The translations under genes and the position numbers were made by a program. A stretch of DNA of 47,947 nucleotides, taken from positions 1 to 47,947 of the forward strand of contig DAOTXN010000107.1 of NCBI GenBank assembly GCA_034435435.1. Direction: 5' to 3'. How positions within the stretch are numbered: position 1 is the first letter of the stretch; the number at the start of each line of letters is the position of its first letter. Below, one piece after another: positions 24,552-32,540 of the stretch. This DNA is from DAOTXN01 sp034435435. Its GTDB lineage: Bacteria; Chloroflexota; Anaerolineae; S140-20. The notes under the pieces are model-generated. The model worked only from the letters and a program-made list of their open reading frames with translations, was not told where the DNA came from and searched no databases.

Positions 24552-24580
24552 TTGCCCTTTTACGCCGGTCCGAGTACAAT
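24552..24580 (+). promoter_or_regulatory. Putative promoter of the signal peptidase / tpiA genes
   Basis: TTGCCC (24552-24557), 17-bp spacer, TACAAT (24575-24580). The start codon is 86 bp downstream. Confidence 0.4.
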
Positions 24581-24666
24581 CTTGATCGCCAGGATATAAA
24601 GATGGTCTATGGCGTCTACAAGTACCTGGACGATAATCCGCGCACGTCACGCCAAAAGAGGACCCA

Positions 24667-25296
24667 TTGTCAGACGAACACTCGCTACCGCCCACCGATT
24701 TGATAGACCAGACGCCGCCGTTTGAAACCCCAGAAACACCCCCAAGTCGCGCCGGATGGCGCCTGGTGCGCGAGGTTCTCGAGACGGTCTTGTTGACGGT
24801 GGTGATCTTTGTCGTCATCAACGCCGCCACCGGCCGTTTTCGTATCGAAGGCCCCAGCATGCTGCCCAACCTGCACGAGGGCCAGTACCTCATTATCAAC
24901 AAAATCACCTACAAATTGGGCGATCCGGCGCGCGGCGACATTATCGTGTTTCACCATCCGCGCCAGAACGGGCGCGACCTGATCAAACGCATCATTGGGC
25001 TGCCCGGCGAGACGGTGGAAGTGCGTCGGGGACAGGTTTATATTAACGGTATCCTTTTAGAAGAACCCTACATCGTCCGACCAGGTTCTTATTCGGCTCA
25101 CTTTGATCTGGGACCTGACGAGTATTTTATCCTGGGCGACAATCGTCCCAATTCCGACGACTCGCACAACTGGGGCCCCATCCACAAAGATAACATCGTG
25201 GGCAAAGCCGCCATTTCATATTGGCCGTTGAGCGAGCTGGGCGGAGTGCCGCATTATACTTTTCCGAACCTCGCCGACCTGTCTGAGCAAAAGTAA
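24667..25296 (+). CDS. lepB: Signal peptidase I
   Basis: 209 residues. Removes signal peptides at the outer face of the membrane. One N-terminal transmembrane helix (about 38-54), nucleophile Ser64 in GPSMLPN, general-base Lys107 in DLIKRIIGLPGE, and the box GDNRPNSDDSH. The start is TTG at 24667 with AAAGAGG 6 bp upstream; no ATG is available before the membrane helix. tpiA starts 1 bp after its stop. A second signal peptidase I is encoded at 42731-43357. Confidence 0.94.
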   Translation: MSDEHSLPPTDLIDQTPPFETPETPPSRAGWRLVREVLETVLLTVVIFVVINAATGRFRIEGPSMLPNLHEGQYLIINKITYKLGDPARGDIIVFHHPRQNGRDLIKRIIGLPGETVEVRRGQVYINGILLEEPYIVRPGSYSAHFDLGPDEYFILGDNRPNSDDSHNWGPIHKDNIVGKAAISYWPLSELGGVPHYTFPNLADLSEQK

Positions 25297-25297
25297 C

Positions 25298-26095
25298 GTG
25301 CGCCAACCGATCATCGCCGGCAACTGGAAGATGCACCTCGGTCGCGTGGACGACGCGCTGGCCTTTGCGCGTCGCATGCGCCATCCGCTGAACGAAATCG
25401 AGGGCGTGGAGCGGGTGCTGTGCCCGCCGTTCACCGTGCTCGCGCCGCTGGCCGAAATCCTGCGCCCCACGCATATCCGCCTGGGCGCCCAGACCATGCA
25501 CTGGGCCGATAGCGGCGCGTTCACCGGCGAGGTTTCCCCGGCCATGCTGGCCGGGCTGTGCCAGTACGTCATCCTGGGTCACTCGGAGCGGCGCGCCGGG
25601 CAGGTGGCCTTCCTCAACCCCCAGGACGGCCTGCAGGTCGAGAACGACGCCGCCGTCAACCGCAAGGTCCACGCGGCGTTGGCCCACGACCTGATCCCCA
25701 TTATCTGTGTGGGGGAAAACCTGGCCCAAAACGAGGCCGGGCAGACGCACGAATTCGTGGGTGGGCAGGTGCGCGCGGCCCTGGCGGGCCTGACGGCGGA
25801 GCGGGCCGCCCGCTGCGTGGTCGCCTACGAGCCGATTTGGGCCATCGGCAGCGGCAAAGCGGCCACCCCCGCCGACGCCAATCGGGTCATCGGGCTGACC
25901 ATTCGCGGGGCCATCGCCGACCTGTTTGGCGAGGCCACCGCCCAAGCCGTGCGCGTGCAATACGGCGGCAGCGTCAACGTGGACAACATCGCCGCCTTTA
26001 TGGCCATGCCCGAAGTGGACGGCGCGTTGGTGGGCGGGGCCAGCCTCAAGCCGGATTTCGTGGAGCTGGTGCGCCGGACGGCCAAAAACCCTTGA
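25298..26095 (+). CDS. tpiA: Triosephosphate isomerase
   Basis: 265 residues, a TIM barrel interconverting glyceraldehyde-3-P and dihydroxyacetone-P. Catalytic residues are Lys11 (AGNWKM), His95 (LGHSERR) and Glu178 (AYEPIWAIGSG), with the phosphate-binding YGGSVN and GALVGGASL. The start is GTG at 25298, right after the signal peptidase stop. Between SERR and the following helix there is an insertion of about nine residues relative to typical TPI. It would process the glyceraldehyde-3-P made by the nearby DeoC, but it is on the other strand with a housekeeping neighbour. Confidence 0.96.
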   Translation: MRQPIIAGNWKMHLGRVDDALAFARRMRHPLNEIEGVERVLCPPFTVLAPLAEILRPTHIRLGAQTMHWADSGAFTGEVSPAMLAGLCQYVILGHSERRAGQVAFLNPQDGLQVENDAAVNRKVHAALAHDLIPIICVGENLAQNEAGQTHEFVGGQVRAALAGLTAERAARCVVAYEPIWAIGSGKAATPADANRVIGLTIRGAIADLFGEATAQAVRVQYGGSVNVDNIAAFMAMPEVDGALVGGASLKPDFVELVRRTAKNP

Positions 26096-26119
26096 CGTGA
26101 CCGGCTATGGAGGTATAAT
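26092..26119 (+). promoter_or_regulatory. Putative promoter of the Uma2 gene
   Basis: TTGACG (26092-26097), 16-bp spacer, TATAAT (26114-26119). It overlaps the tpiA stop. AAGGAG precedes the start at 26148. Confidence 0.65.
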
Positions 26120-26147
26120 CAAGGCATCAGCTTGAAGGAGCGCCGAG

Positions 26148-26780
26148 ATGTTAGCGGAAACAGTCTCACTCCCCACCGTCGTCCCTCGTCGTCTGCCGCG
26201 CCTGCCTGCGCGCGAGCCGGCCTGGCCCGCGCAGGGCGAATGGACTTTTGAGGACTATAAAAGGCTGCCGGATGACGGGCGGCGTTACGAGATCATCGAG
26301 GGGGTGTTATACGTGACCGCGGCGCCACGTCTTGACCATCAGTTCACTGTCGGCGAGATATTTGTCGCACTCAGAGATTGTGTGCGCGAACAGCGCTTGG
26401 GCATCGTCATCCACGCCCCGTTTGAGGTTCATCTGCCGGGTATCGCCCGCCCGGTGCAGCCTGACGTGCTCTACATCGCCGCTGAGCGCGCTCCCGGCGC
26501 GGAGGCCGAAGATTTCACCGGCGCGCCCGATCTGATCGTCGAAGTGATCTCACCCTCCACTGCCCGGACCGATCGTGTGGTCAAGTTTAGCGCCTACGAG
26601 CGAGCCGGCGTGCGCGAATACTGGCTGGCCGACCCCACTACCCGCTCGGTGGAGGTCTATGCGCTCTCCAATGACGGCACTTTTGCCATGGCCGGGCAAT
26701 ATACGCCCGGTCACACCCTCGCCTCTGGCGTACTGCGCGACCTGGCGCTGCCGGTGGATGAGTTGTTTGTGGCTGAATAA
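26148..26780 (+). CDS. Uma2-family (DUF820) putative endonuclease
   Basis: 210 residues. The Uma2/DUF820 domain belongs to the PD-(D/E)XK nuclease fold: the N-terminal DGRRYEIIEGVLYVTAAP block, QPDVLYI, then DLIVEVISPSTARTDRVVKF with the E-V-I and K residues, and YERAGVREYWLADP. Such genes occur in many paralogues in Chloroflexi and cyanobacteria, and their role is not established. It carries its own promoter and convergently faces the end of the microcompartment operon 27 bp away. Confidence 0.9.
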   Translation: MLAETVSLPTVVPRRLPRLPAREPAWPAQGEWTFEDYKRLPDDGRRYEIIEGVLYVTAAPRLDHQFTVGEIFVALRDCVREQRLGIVIHAPFEVHLPGIARPVQPDVLYIAAERAPGAEAEDFTGAPDLIVEVISPSTARTDRVVKFSAYERAGVREYWLADPTTRSVEVYALSNDGTFAMAGQYTPGHTLASGVLRDLALPVDELFVAE

Positions 26781-26807
26781 AAGAACGGCGCGTATGGAAA
26801 ACGCGCC

Positions 26808-27080
26808 CTACCCGCTGACAGTGACTTCGTCCACCACCCCGACGATCACCGCCCGGATCGCGCCGGGGTCGAGCCCCAGGATTTGGCGCGCCCCGTTGCC
26901 CTCGTCGATCACCAGCACGGTGTCGCCCGGCCCGGCCTGCGCCACGTCCACGGCGATGTCGTAAGCGCCGGTCTCGTTGCCGTCCAGGTCGAGCTGGTCC
27001 ACCAACAGCAGCTTGCGCCCCTCCAGGTGCGAAATCTTGATCGTGGCGACCACGCTGCCGATGACCTTGCCGATGTACAT
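26808..27080 (-). CDS. BMC-P pentameric shell vertex protein (EutN/CcmL family)
   Basis: 90 residues covering the full EutN/CcmL fold: MYIGKVIGSVVATIKIS at the N-terminus, LLLVDQLDLDGNETG, AVDVAQAGPGDTVLVIDEG, and a C-terminal AVIVGVVDEV. These proteins form pentamers that cap the vertices of icosahedral microcompartments. ATG 27080 is used; the frame opens further upstream but that part is not homologous and would overlap the previous gene. Two bp after the preceding BMC-P gene, so translation is coupled. Last recognisable gene of the shell operon. Confidence 0.93.
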   Translation of the reverse strand: MYIGKVIGSVVATIKISHLEGRKLLLVDQLDLDGNETGAYDIAVDVAQAGPGDTVLVIDEGNGARQILGLDPGAIRAVIVGVVDEVTVSG

Positions 27081-27082
27081 CG

Positions 27083-27409
27083 TCAATCGTCCTCCGCCTG
27101 GTGATACCACGTCGCGGTGGGCTGCTGGCGGCGCGGCCCGCGCTCCACGTCCACCTGGTCCACGATGCCCGTGATGGCCAGGTCCACCGGCGTGAACACC
27201 TCCGGCAGCGCCTGGGCCGCCTCGCGGCTGCCTACGACGAACACCAGCTCACCCGGCCCGGCCTGGGCCGTGGCGTCGGCGGCGACCGTGGGCCGGCCTT
27301 TGGGCTGCAAATCCCGGTCTAATTCCTGCACGACCAGGAACTTGACTCCTTCCAGCCCCTCGTATTTGCGGGTGGCGACCACTGTGCCGATCACGCGCGC
27401 GAATTTCAT
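27083..27409 (-). CDS. BMC-P pentameric shell vertex protein (EutN/CcmL family)
   Basis: 108 residues: MKFARVIGTVVATRKYEGLE, FLVVQELDRDLQPKG, ADATAQAGPGELVFVVGS, then AITGIVDQVDVE and a 15-residue polar tail. A complete vertex protein. Its first ~35 codons and about 25 bp of leader are nearly repeated at two other places (28173-28262 and about 28966-29076), where the rest of the gene is missing. It differs enough from the 26808 protein to be a separate paralogue, which suggests mixed-vertex shells. ATG 27409 starts the homologous region. Confidence 0.93.
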   Translation of the reverse strand: MKFARVIGTVVATRKYEGLEGVKFLVVQELDRDLQPKGRPTVAADATAQAGPGELVFVVGSREAAQALPEVFTPVDLAITGIVDQVDVERGPRRQQPTATWYHQAEDD

Positions 27410-27478
27410 TTTCCTTCTGTCTTCCCCAGTCAATGTTTGCTTGCTCTCCCGCTGCCAACGGGAAGGCTGTCGTCAGAA

Positions 27479-27832
27479 CTAGCCTCTGATCCTGATGTGC
27501 GTTTCATCCACGATCCAGAGCAGGTGTTCGAGCGGCTCGCTGGAAAGCACTGGTATCAGACGACCGAGGATTTCCAGAACGTGGAGTTTGTCCTGCCGGC
27601 GCAAGCGCAAGACAATCAGGCCGGGATACTGCTCGGGTGGATAGGCGCGAATATCGGCGAAATCTGTGTCCAGGGTGATCAGAGCACGTCCTTCTTGCTG
27701 GCAAACAGAGGCTATGTCAGGGTCGGGTGAACCCTCGAGATGTTGTTCCGACACGCTGGCAGCGTCATGGCCGGCCTGATTCAGCGAGTCTGTTACCTCA
27801 ATGGGTAGATTCTCGTCAACTTTGAACTTCAT
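27479..27832 (-). CDS. DUF5615 PIN-like toxin
   Basis: 117 residues. The N-terminus KFKVDENLP and the later LITLDTDFADI give the acidic residues of the DUF5615/Mut7-C-like PIN fold; members are predicted RNases paired with DUF433 antitoxins. It follows the DUF433 gene by 7 bp in the typical order. Inserted between a truncated eutN copy and an intact eutN gene of the microcompartment operon. Confidence 0.85.
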   Translation of the reverse strand: MKFKVDENLPIEVTDSLNQAGHDAASVSEQHLEGSPDPDIASVCQQEGRALITLDTDFADIRAYPPEQYPGLIVLRLRRQDKLHVLEILGRLIPVLSSEPLEHLLWIVDETHIRIRG

Positions 27833-27839
27833 CGAGTAT

Positions 27840-28067
27840 CTACGCAGGTATGGCTACGATGCGCTCGCGGGCGAGCTCGGCAGCATAAGTCATAGCAGCC
27901 TGTATCGCCTCGCGCTTCAGCGATGGGTAACTGCTCAGAATTTCATCCAACGAGAGACCGGCGGCGAGGTTGTCCAGTATGACAGACACCATAATACGCG
28001 TGCCCTTGAAACAGGCTTTACCATGGCAAATGCCAGGATCAACGATGATATAATCCTGCCAGTTCAC
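27840..28067 (-). CDS. DUF433 antitoxin
   Basis: 75 residues with the DUF433 pattern: IIVDPGICHGKACFKGTRI, then VILDNLAAGLSLDEILSSYP and a C-terminal helix, a winged-helix-like DNA-binding antitoxin. GTG 28067 is preferred, 9 bp after TTGGAGG; ATG 28076 abuts that Shine-Dalgarno and is less likely. A TATAAT-type -10 lies on the minus strand at 28099-28104, so the pair probably has its own autoregulated promoter. Confidence 0.87.
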   Translation of the reverse strand: MNWQDYIIVDPGICHGKACFKGTRIMVSVILDNLAAGLSLDEILSSYPSLKREAIQAAMTYAAELARERIVAIPA

Positions 28068-28172
28068 AAGTGACATCCTCCAAGATACCTCTGTCTGAAT
28101 TATATCGCGTTTCTCCGGCGCTGGCTAACGAACCGGGTCGAGCCGCCGGGCCGGACGGGTTCAGATCGCGGG

Positions 28173-28262
28173 TCAGGGTCGCACAACCAGGAACTTGACC
28201 CCTTCCAGCCCCTCGTATTTGCGGGTGGCGACCCGCGCGCCGATCACGCGAACGAATTTCAT
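28173..28262 (-). pseudogene. Truncated BMC-P (eutN) 5' remnant, copy 2
   Basis: Encodes 29 residues (MKFVRVIGARVATRKYEGLE...) that match the start of the BMC-P protein at 27083-27409, then a TGA. Compared with copy 3, one C is missing just before the stop; shifting the frame restores LTRDLNPSG, matching the family's LDRDL. The 3' two thirds are absent, and the DUF433/DUF5615 pair lies where they should be. The leader before the ATG is also similar to that of the intact gene. Confidence 0.85.
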
Positions 28263-28354
28263 GTTTCTTTTGCCTTTTCCTGAGTCATTGTTTGCCTGAC
28301 CCCTGTGGCTAAAGGGGCATATCAGCCGCCCGCGAAGCGCCAGCAGAGCGGAAA

Positions 28355-28888
28355 TCATGGCGGACTCGCTGTTGCTGTCACGAATGGGGTCAGCCCGATG
28401 TCAAAACTTTTACCACCAAACAGGTCGATGCCAACCAGCCTTTCTTCACAAGATATGAATCCCTGCGCCTCAATTAGAATTCTGATACTGTCAGTGTCGT
28501 GGACCATCACAGGCAGAGAAAACTCTCCCCTTCGGTCGGTAACGGTCTTGTTTGGCCTGCCCTTTTGAAGCTCGGAAAAGTACGAGTGAATCACGTTGTA
28601 GCTAATGGATACCCCGGCGATTGGTTTACCAGGCCCCCTCGATTTGTCGTAAACCATACCGTCGATAACCGTCTCCCAGGTACCTATTGGAAGAGGTGTC
28701 GGCGTGGCTGTCGATTCCAAGATTTCCGTGGGCGCAGTGGTTCGAGTGGGTGTCGGTGTCTTGATTGACTGTGCGGTTTGTATGGCAGTAACGGTGGCTC
28801 GCCCAGGTGTCTCTTTGGAAACTGGCGTGCCGCCACAGGCAGCCAACAACAGGCTTGTCAATGCTAGAAGGGTCAGGGACCGCTTCAT
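28355..28888 (-). CDS. Lipoprotein with Thr/Pro linker and carboxypeptidase-regulatory-like domain
   Basis: 177 residues. Signal peptide with lipobox LLLAACGG (Cys18), then a Thr/Pro-rich spacer (about 45-70), then a small beta-sandwich of the carboxypeptidase-regulatory type (VYDKSRGPGKPIAGVSISY, TVTDRRGEFSLPV, EAQGFISCEE). A secreted, membrane-anchored protein of unknown role. It sits between two truncated eutN copies and has no obvious link to microcompartment function. Visibly more A/T-rich than the shell genes, consistent with acquisition. Confidence 0.78.
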   Translation of the reverse strand: MKRSLTLLALTSLLLAACGGTPVSKETPGRATVTAIQTAQSIKTPTPTRTTAPTEILESTATPTPLPIGTWETVIDGMVYDKSRGPGKPIAGVSISYNVIHSYFSELQKGRPNKTVTDRRGEFSLPVMVHDTDSIRILIEAQGFISCEERLVGIDLFGGKSFDIGLTPFVTATASPP

Positions 28889-29076
28889 CTTTCAAACTCC
28901 CTCTGCGTGACAACGGACCGTCCAATGCAAGACAGCTCAAAGCCTCCTTTGGCCCCAATCAATCCCCGCGAGTGCAGATCGCGGTCCAGGGGTTGCACGA
29001 CCAGGAACTTGACCCCCTCCAGCCCCTCGTATTTGCGGGTGGCGACCACTGTGCCGATCACGCGGGCGAATTTCAT
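28885..29076 (-). pseudogene. Truncated BMC-P (eutN) 5' remnant, copy 3
   Basis: Starts MKFARVIGTVVATRKYEGLE and keeps homology through FLVVQPLDRDLHSRG (about 40 codons); then unrelated sequence continues to a stop at 28885. The last 60% of the vertex protein is missing and the lipoprotein gene occupies the place. ATG 29076 with GAAGACAA upstream. A 63-residue product might be made but could not fold as a pentamer subunit. Confidence 0.85.
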
Positions 29077-29131
29077 TTGTCTTCTATCTTTTCCCCGGCC
29101 ACCAAATGCACAACAGAGAGGTTGTGCCGTT

Positions 29132-31801
29132 CTATCTGGGTGGCTTAAATGCACGAAGGATGGCTTGAGCTTCCTCGTTATCCAATTCCAATGGAAGTTC
29201 TATCAGTTGTGTTGCTTTTTGACGATACTCTAATGCCACGCGCTCTGCATCTTCCGCTTGTTTAAGTAATGCCGATACATCTCTTGCCGCATCCGTTGTG
29301 GGGCGTGGCAATCTTAGATCTTTGATTATCTCCCATCTTACGCGAGTGCGGTTTGCTCCTGTGGCAAGCAAGAGCATGTCTGCCCTAGCCTCAGGAGACC
29401 TCAACAACATCCATATAATCCGGGCATCTTCACCTGGCTTTGGTTGCAGAACAGTATATTCAGATGTAACCACGCAGCCGTCAAGTTTTTCGGGAACCAC
29501 GGCAACACTGCCATAGGATGCCGCAATATTTGAGATAACAATGTCACCAGCATGGACGCGGTAAAGGCGGCTGTACTGTGTGTCACAAGCTACAAATTCG
29601 TCACCTGCCTCTGCAAAGCCATCGTATCGAACCCGAAGGTAGGTTACAAAGTCGTCGCTATCTTTGGTCTCAATGACATCATCCTCGGAGAACTCTTTTA
29701 GCATTATCAAATCGCTGAATTTACTCACTGCAATGCCGCGCTTACACCAGTCGTCTACTTTCCTTCCCACTTTCATCAAGCAGGACTTGACATCAAGTCT
29801 ATCCTGTATTGTTTCCGCTGATACTATGTGATCGGGATTGCCACTTCCCGCCAGAAAAGCCGTGTATTCACCCGCCACTGTATGAATCTCTTCAATAGCT
29901 TTAGCTCGGATTATTTGGTCAATAGGCAGTGTGCGATGGCGTGACGGGTCGTCAATGCCAACATATTGGCATCCGTACATAAAAACGGAAGGTTGTTTCT
30001 GCCCCAGACTGAGGTCGCGCTTCTCAAGAATTAGTAACGATGTTTTCACTCGCGCCTTGGAGCGTTGAAAAGCGTCCCCTGGTAAGGACACAACACCTCT
30101 GATTATGAATCTTTCGCGGATAAATCTTCGAAACCACTGATAATCTCGTCCGCTCAAAATTCCATCGTCAATGACGGTAATCATTCGCCCGCCAATCCTG
30201 AGCAAATCATAGTATCTTTCGATGAACATCAGGCTAGATCTAAGACTCGGCCGTTTACTTCCCCCCTCTTTAATTGCGATGTCATACTTGTCCAGAATAC
30301 CTGCTTCTCGACCAGTTTTGCGCTCATATGCTTTAGCAAATGGTGGATTTGTAAGCACAATATCTGCAAAACCATCTCCTCTGAACAAATTGCGAAGCTC
30401 TGCTTTCTCAGCCAGCAATTCAGGCGTATCCGTTTCACTGTCCTTTAGTTCTTTGTCCAATGCGTCTGCTTGAAAGATGCTGCTGCCACCATCACCATGC
30501 AGATACATATTAAGCCGGGCGATTCTCGCCAACGGAGGCTCGCGGCCAATATCAATACCGTATATATGCTCGTTGGCTATTCTGCTGCGCAAATTCTGTT
30601 TTCGGGTATCATCCAAGGAAGCATTGTTGTTCACTTTCTCCCACATAGCTGCCAAAACGTCAATCAGGAAACCACCTGTGCCACAGCAAGCATCGAGCAC
30701 AACATCCGTGTGCCAACTCCCATCTGAAAGCGGTACATAAGCCTTTGGCATTGCCAGTCTTGTAGCCAATTTTACAATGCTTCGCGGGGTGAAATATTGC
30801 CCCAAGTCCTTTCCGCGCATCGTAGTGTTGAGAAATGCTTCAAAGAGACGACCGTTTAGGTCAGCATCAATGCCAAACAAATAGATATGCTCGATTTTAC
30901 TTACGACACTACGAATCGTCTCAGGTGTCAAGTTTATTCGTTCATCAGCGTCAAAAATCCGCTTGCGCCTACCGGTGCTAATATCCCGCTCCATACTTTT
31001 AATGAAGTCGTGGAATTGGATTGAATCTAGCGGGTTGGGTGTGTGTCTCTCTTGGGCTTCAATCCATCTGGTTGAAAAGCTAACATCATCGGCAGGCACT
31101 TCAACCGATTCTTCAACTAAAACACTAGGGTGCTTATCACGTAACTTGCGGTCTGATAGCAATTTGAGAAAGACAACCTTGACAAATTCAGTAAATGCTG
31201 CTGCTTGACTGATGTTGTCTTTCTTGTATATCTCTTGGTGACACCAGGCAAAGACCGCATTCACATCCTCTAATGGGCGTTTTTCCAGCCTGTGCATGTC
31301 GCCATCCATTTCACTCGCCCGTGGACGCGCGAATTTATCTGAGGACAGATAGTCAACGAGCTTCTGGAACCCTAGTTTGGACTTGTCCATCTCATCAAAA
31401 TCTAGTTCCACAATCGGATCATTTACATCCCACTGGTAAAGACGCGTCTTGAACCCATTTGAAAGTACAAAGTAAAGGACCGGATTCTCTGTACGGTATT
31501 GACCATTAAGTAGCGTACAATAACCGCGCGGTTGCCATAGATGATGGTCTAGGTCTTCATTCGGTGACTTTGCCTCAAGTATCCATCTAACCTGATTGCC
31601 AACTTTTATAGCGAAGTCGGGCCGGTATTGGGCCTCTGTACCACGCATACCACCAACGGTTAGTTTGGTTAACGAATCTTTTGGGCGAATTTGTCTGTCT
31701 TCGTACCCGAGATATTCGATCAGGCGACGTGCGAAGATTTGCTCGACATCTGCTTCATTCATCAGATCATCTAACCGACAAAAAAGATTCCTTCGCGACA
31801 T
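29132..31801 (-). CDS. Nuclease-N6-adenine methyltransferase fusion (type I/IIG-like restriction-modification protein)
   Basis: 889 residues. An N-terminal PD-(D/E)XK-like domain (about 15-150; YRPDFAIKVG...WILEAKSPNED, as in HSDR_N) precedes a HsdM-type helical region and the N6-adenine methyltransferase core. Motif I is VLDACCGTGGFLIDVL, with Cys where Pro-Ala is usual, and motif IV is VLTNPPFAKAYE. The C-terminal ~200 residues look like a target-recognition domain. One polypeptide thus has cutting, methylating and recognition parts; no hsdR or hsdS is nearby. ATG 31801 follows GAGGGGT and a clear promoter. A/T-rich against its neighbours. Inserted between a BMC-T remnant and a eutN remnant. 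Confidence 0.85.
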   Translation of the reverse strand: MSRRNLFCRLDDLMNEADVEQIFARRLIEYLGYEDRQIRPKDSLTKLTVGGMRGTEAQYRPDFAIKVGNQVRWILEAKSPNEDLDHHLWQPRGYCTLLNGQYRTENPVLYFVLSNGFKTRLYQWDVNDPIVELDFDEMDKSKLGFQKLVDYLSSDKFARPRASEMDGDMHRLEKRPLEDVNAVFAWCHQEIYKKDNISQAAAFTEFVKVVFLKLLSDRKLRDKHPSVLVEESVEVPADDVSFSTRWIEAQERHTPNPLDSIQFHDFIKSMERDISTGRRKRIFDADERINLTPETIRSVVSKIEHIYLFGIDADLNGRLFEAFLNTTMRGKDLGQYFTPRSIVKLATRLAMPKAYVPLSDGSWHTDVVLDACCGTGGFLIDVLAAMWEKVNNNASLDDTRKQNLRSRIANEHIYGIDIGREPPLARIARLNMYLHGDGGSSIFQADALDKELKDSETDTPELLAEKAELRNLFRGDGFADIVLTNPPFAKAYERKTGREAGILDKYDIAIKEGGSKRPSLRSSLMFIERYYDLLRIGGRMITVIDDGILSGRDYQWFRRFIRERFIIRGVVSLPGDAFQRSKARVKTSLLILEKRDLSLGQKQPSVFMYGCQYVGIDDPSRHRTLPIDQIIRAKAIEEIHTVAGEYTAFLAGSGNPDHIVSAETIQDRLDVKSCLMKVGRKVDDWCKRGIAVSKFSDLIMLKEFSEDDVIETKDSDDFVTYLRVRYDGFAEAGDEFVACDTQYSRLYRVHAGDIVISNIAASYGSVAVVPEKLDGCVVTSEYTVLQPKPGEDARIIWMLLRSPEARADMLLLATGANRTRVRWEIIKDLRLPRPTTDAARDVSALLKQAEDAERVALEYRQKATQLIELPLELDNEEAQAILRAFKPPR

Positions 31802-31850
31802 CTATATCACCCCTCTTTCACAGAAGATTTAGAACCCATGTTCTTCTGCA

Positions 31851-31879
31851 AATATATCACAACACTTGCTCAGGTGCAA
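31851..31879 (-). promoter_or_regulatory. Putative promoter of the R-M gene
   Basis: Minus strand TTGCAC (31874-31879), 17-bp spacer, TATATT (31851-31856), some 50 bp before the start. The module is therefore independent of the shell operon promoter. Confidence 0.6.
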
Positions 31880-31899
31880 CCTGGGCAAAGCAGCCTAAA

Positions 31900-31921
31900 G
31901 TAGCAAGAGATAAATTGCTAC
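31900..31921. repeat. Small hairpin upstream of the R-M gene
   Basis: GTAGCAA, 8-base loop, TTGCTAC. It lies upstream of the R-M promoter. Apart from this, the promoter and the shell remnant at 32085-32135, I see nothing else in 31802-32174. Confidence 0.5.
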
Positions 31922-32084
31922 GCCGAGCGAAGCCGCGCCATCTGCCACACCGTCAGGTCAGATGCGTGCAGCGTGTCTGTGCCAGTCGGTGACTATGCGG
32001 CCTATCCAATACCACACAGATCACCCCACCGGACCACGAGCGTGATCGAATGGCCAGCCACCCGCTCTCGCAGGCGCAAGCCAT

Positions 32085-32135
32085 TCACAACCGCCCCATC
32101 ACCCGCGCCCGAAAGCGCGTCGCGTCGGCCACGGC
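32085..32135 (-). pseudogene. 3' remnant of a second PduT-like BMC-T gene
   Basis: On the minus strand this encodes VADATRFRARVMGRL and a stop. The intact BMC-T gene at 32541-33131 ends VAGATRFRSRVIGQL and a stop. The nucleotide core (CGAAAGCGCGTCGCG, then CGGCCAC) is nearly identical, and the last 16 codons align without a gap with mostly conservative changes. The rest of the gene is gone and brnA occupies the space. It looks like the tail of a diverged paralogue rather than a recent copy. Confidence 0.7.
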
Positions 32136-32174
32136 GAGCAGGCAAGCGCTATCTGACTTGCAGACAACGCGACG

Positions 32175-32471
32175 CTAAACGGCCGCCGGTTCCGGCCGAC
32201 GAACAGCGTCTTTGTGCGCCTCGACATAGATGCGCAAGGCAGCGATCATGCGTTGTTCGCTTTCACTACCTTGCGCCTGAAACCAGGCCAGTAAATCAGC
32301 GCCTACAGGCACGGCAACGATTGCCTGTCCTTTAGGCATGCGCCAGGTAGCCCTGGCAAAAAACGACTCGTCTAACGGCGGAAGCTCTGTCCGATCAATC
32401 ATCTCGTCTGTTAGTGCATCAATCATGGCCCAATTGGTCTCGGAGGAGTTGCCCGTATCTGATTCGCTCAT
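32175..32471 (-). CDS. brnA: BrnA-like antitoxin, orphan
   Basis: 98 residues with the BrnA antitoxin pattern: TDEMIDRTELPPLDESFFARAT, then VPVGADLLAWFQAQG and MIAALRIYVEAHK, the ribbon-helix-helix DNA-binding end. In the usual system BrnT (an RNase toxin) is encoded just upstream of brnA; here the upstream gene is the BMC-T shell gene and no brnT is visible on either side. It may act in trans or be a relic. ATG 32471 is preferred to 32507 because the family homology starts after it. Confidence 0.72.
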   Translation of the reverse strand: MSESDTGNSSETNWAMIDALTDEMIDRTELPPLDESFFARATWRMPKGQAIVAVPVGADLLAWFQAQGSESEQRMIAALRIYVEAHKDAVRRPEPAAV

Positions 32472-32540
32472 GAGTCGTTGCCTTTTCGTCCAGCGTCTCG
32501 GCTCCATCGCCCGGCATCGGAGATTTTCACAAGATCGGGT

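Noticed and set aside
24588..24667. Small ORF beginning MVYGVYKYLDD upstream of the signal peptidase gene
   Set aside because: It runs out of frame into the signal peptidase gene, has no RBS of its own and no recognisable homology.
25298..26095. tpiA as a member of the microcompartment operon
   Set aside because: It is on the opposite strand, coupled to a signal peptidase gene, lacks an N-terminal encapsulation helix and has a convergent Uma2 gene between it and the shell genes.
27083..29076. CRISPR-like spacing of the three eutN 5' copies
   Set aside because: The repeats are ~110 bp, coding, diverged and separated by genes, not by short uniform spacers. No cas genes are present.
32175..32471. 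A complete BrnT-BrnA pair
   Set aside because: No BrnT-like frame exists on either side of brnA; the upstream gene is BMC-T and downstream is non-coding remnant sequence.
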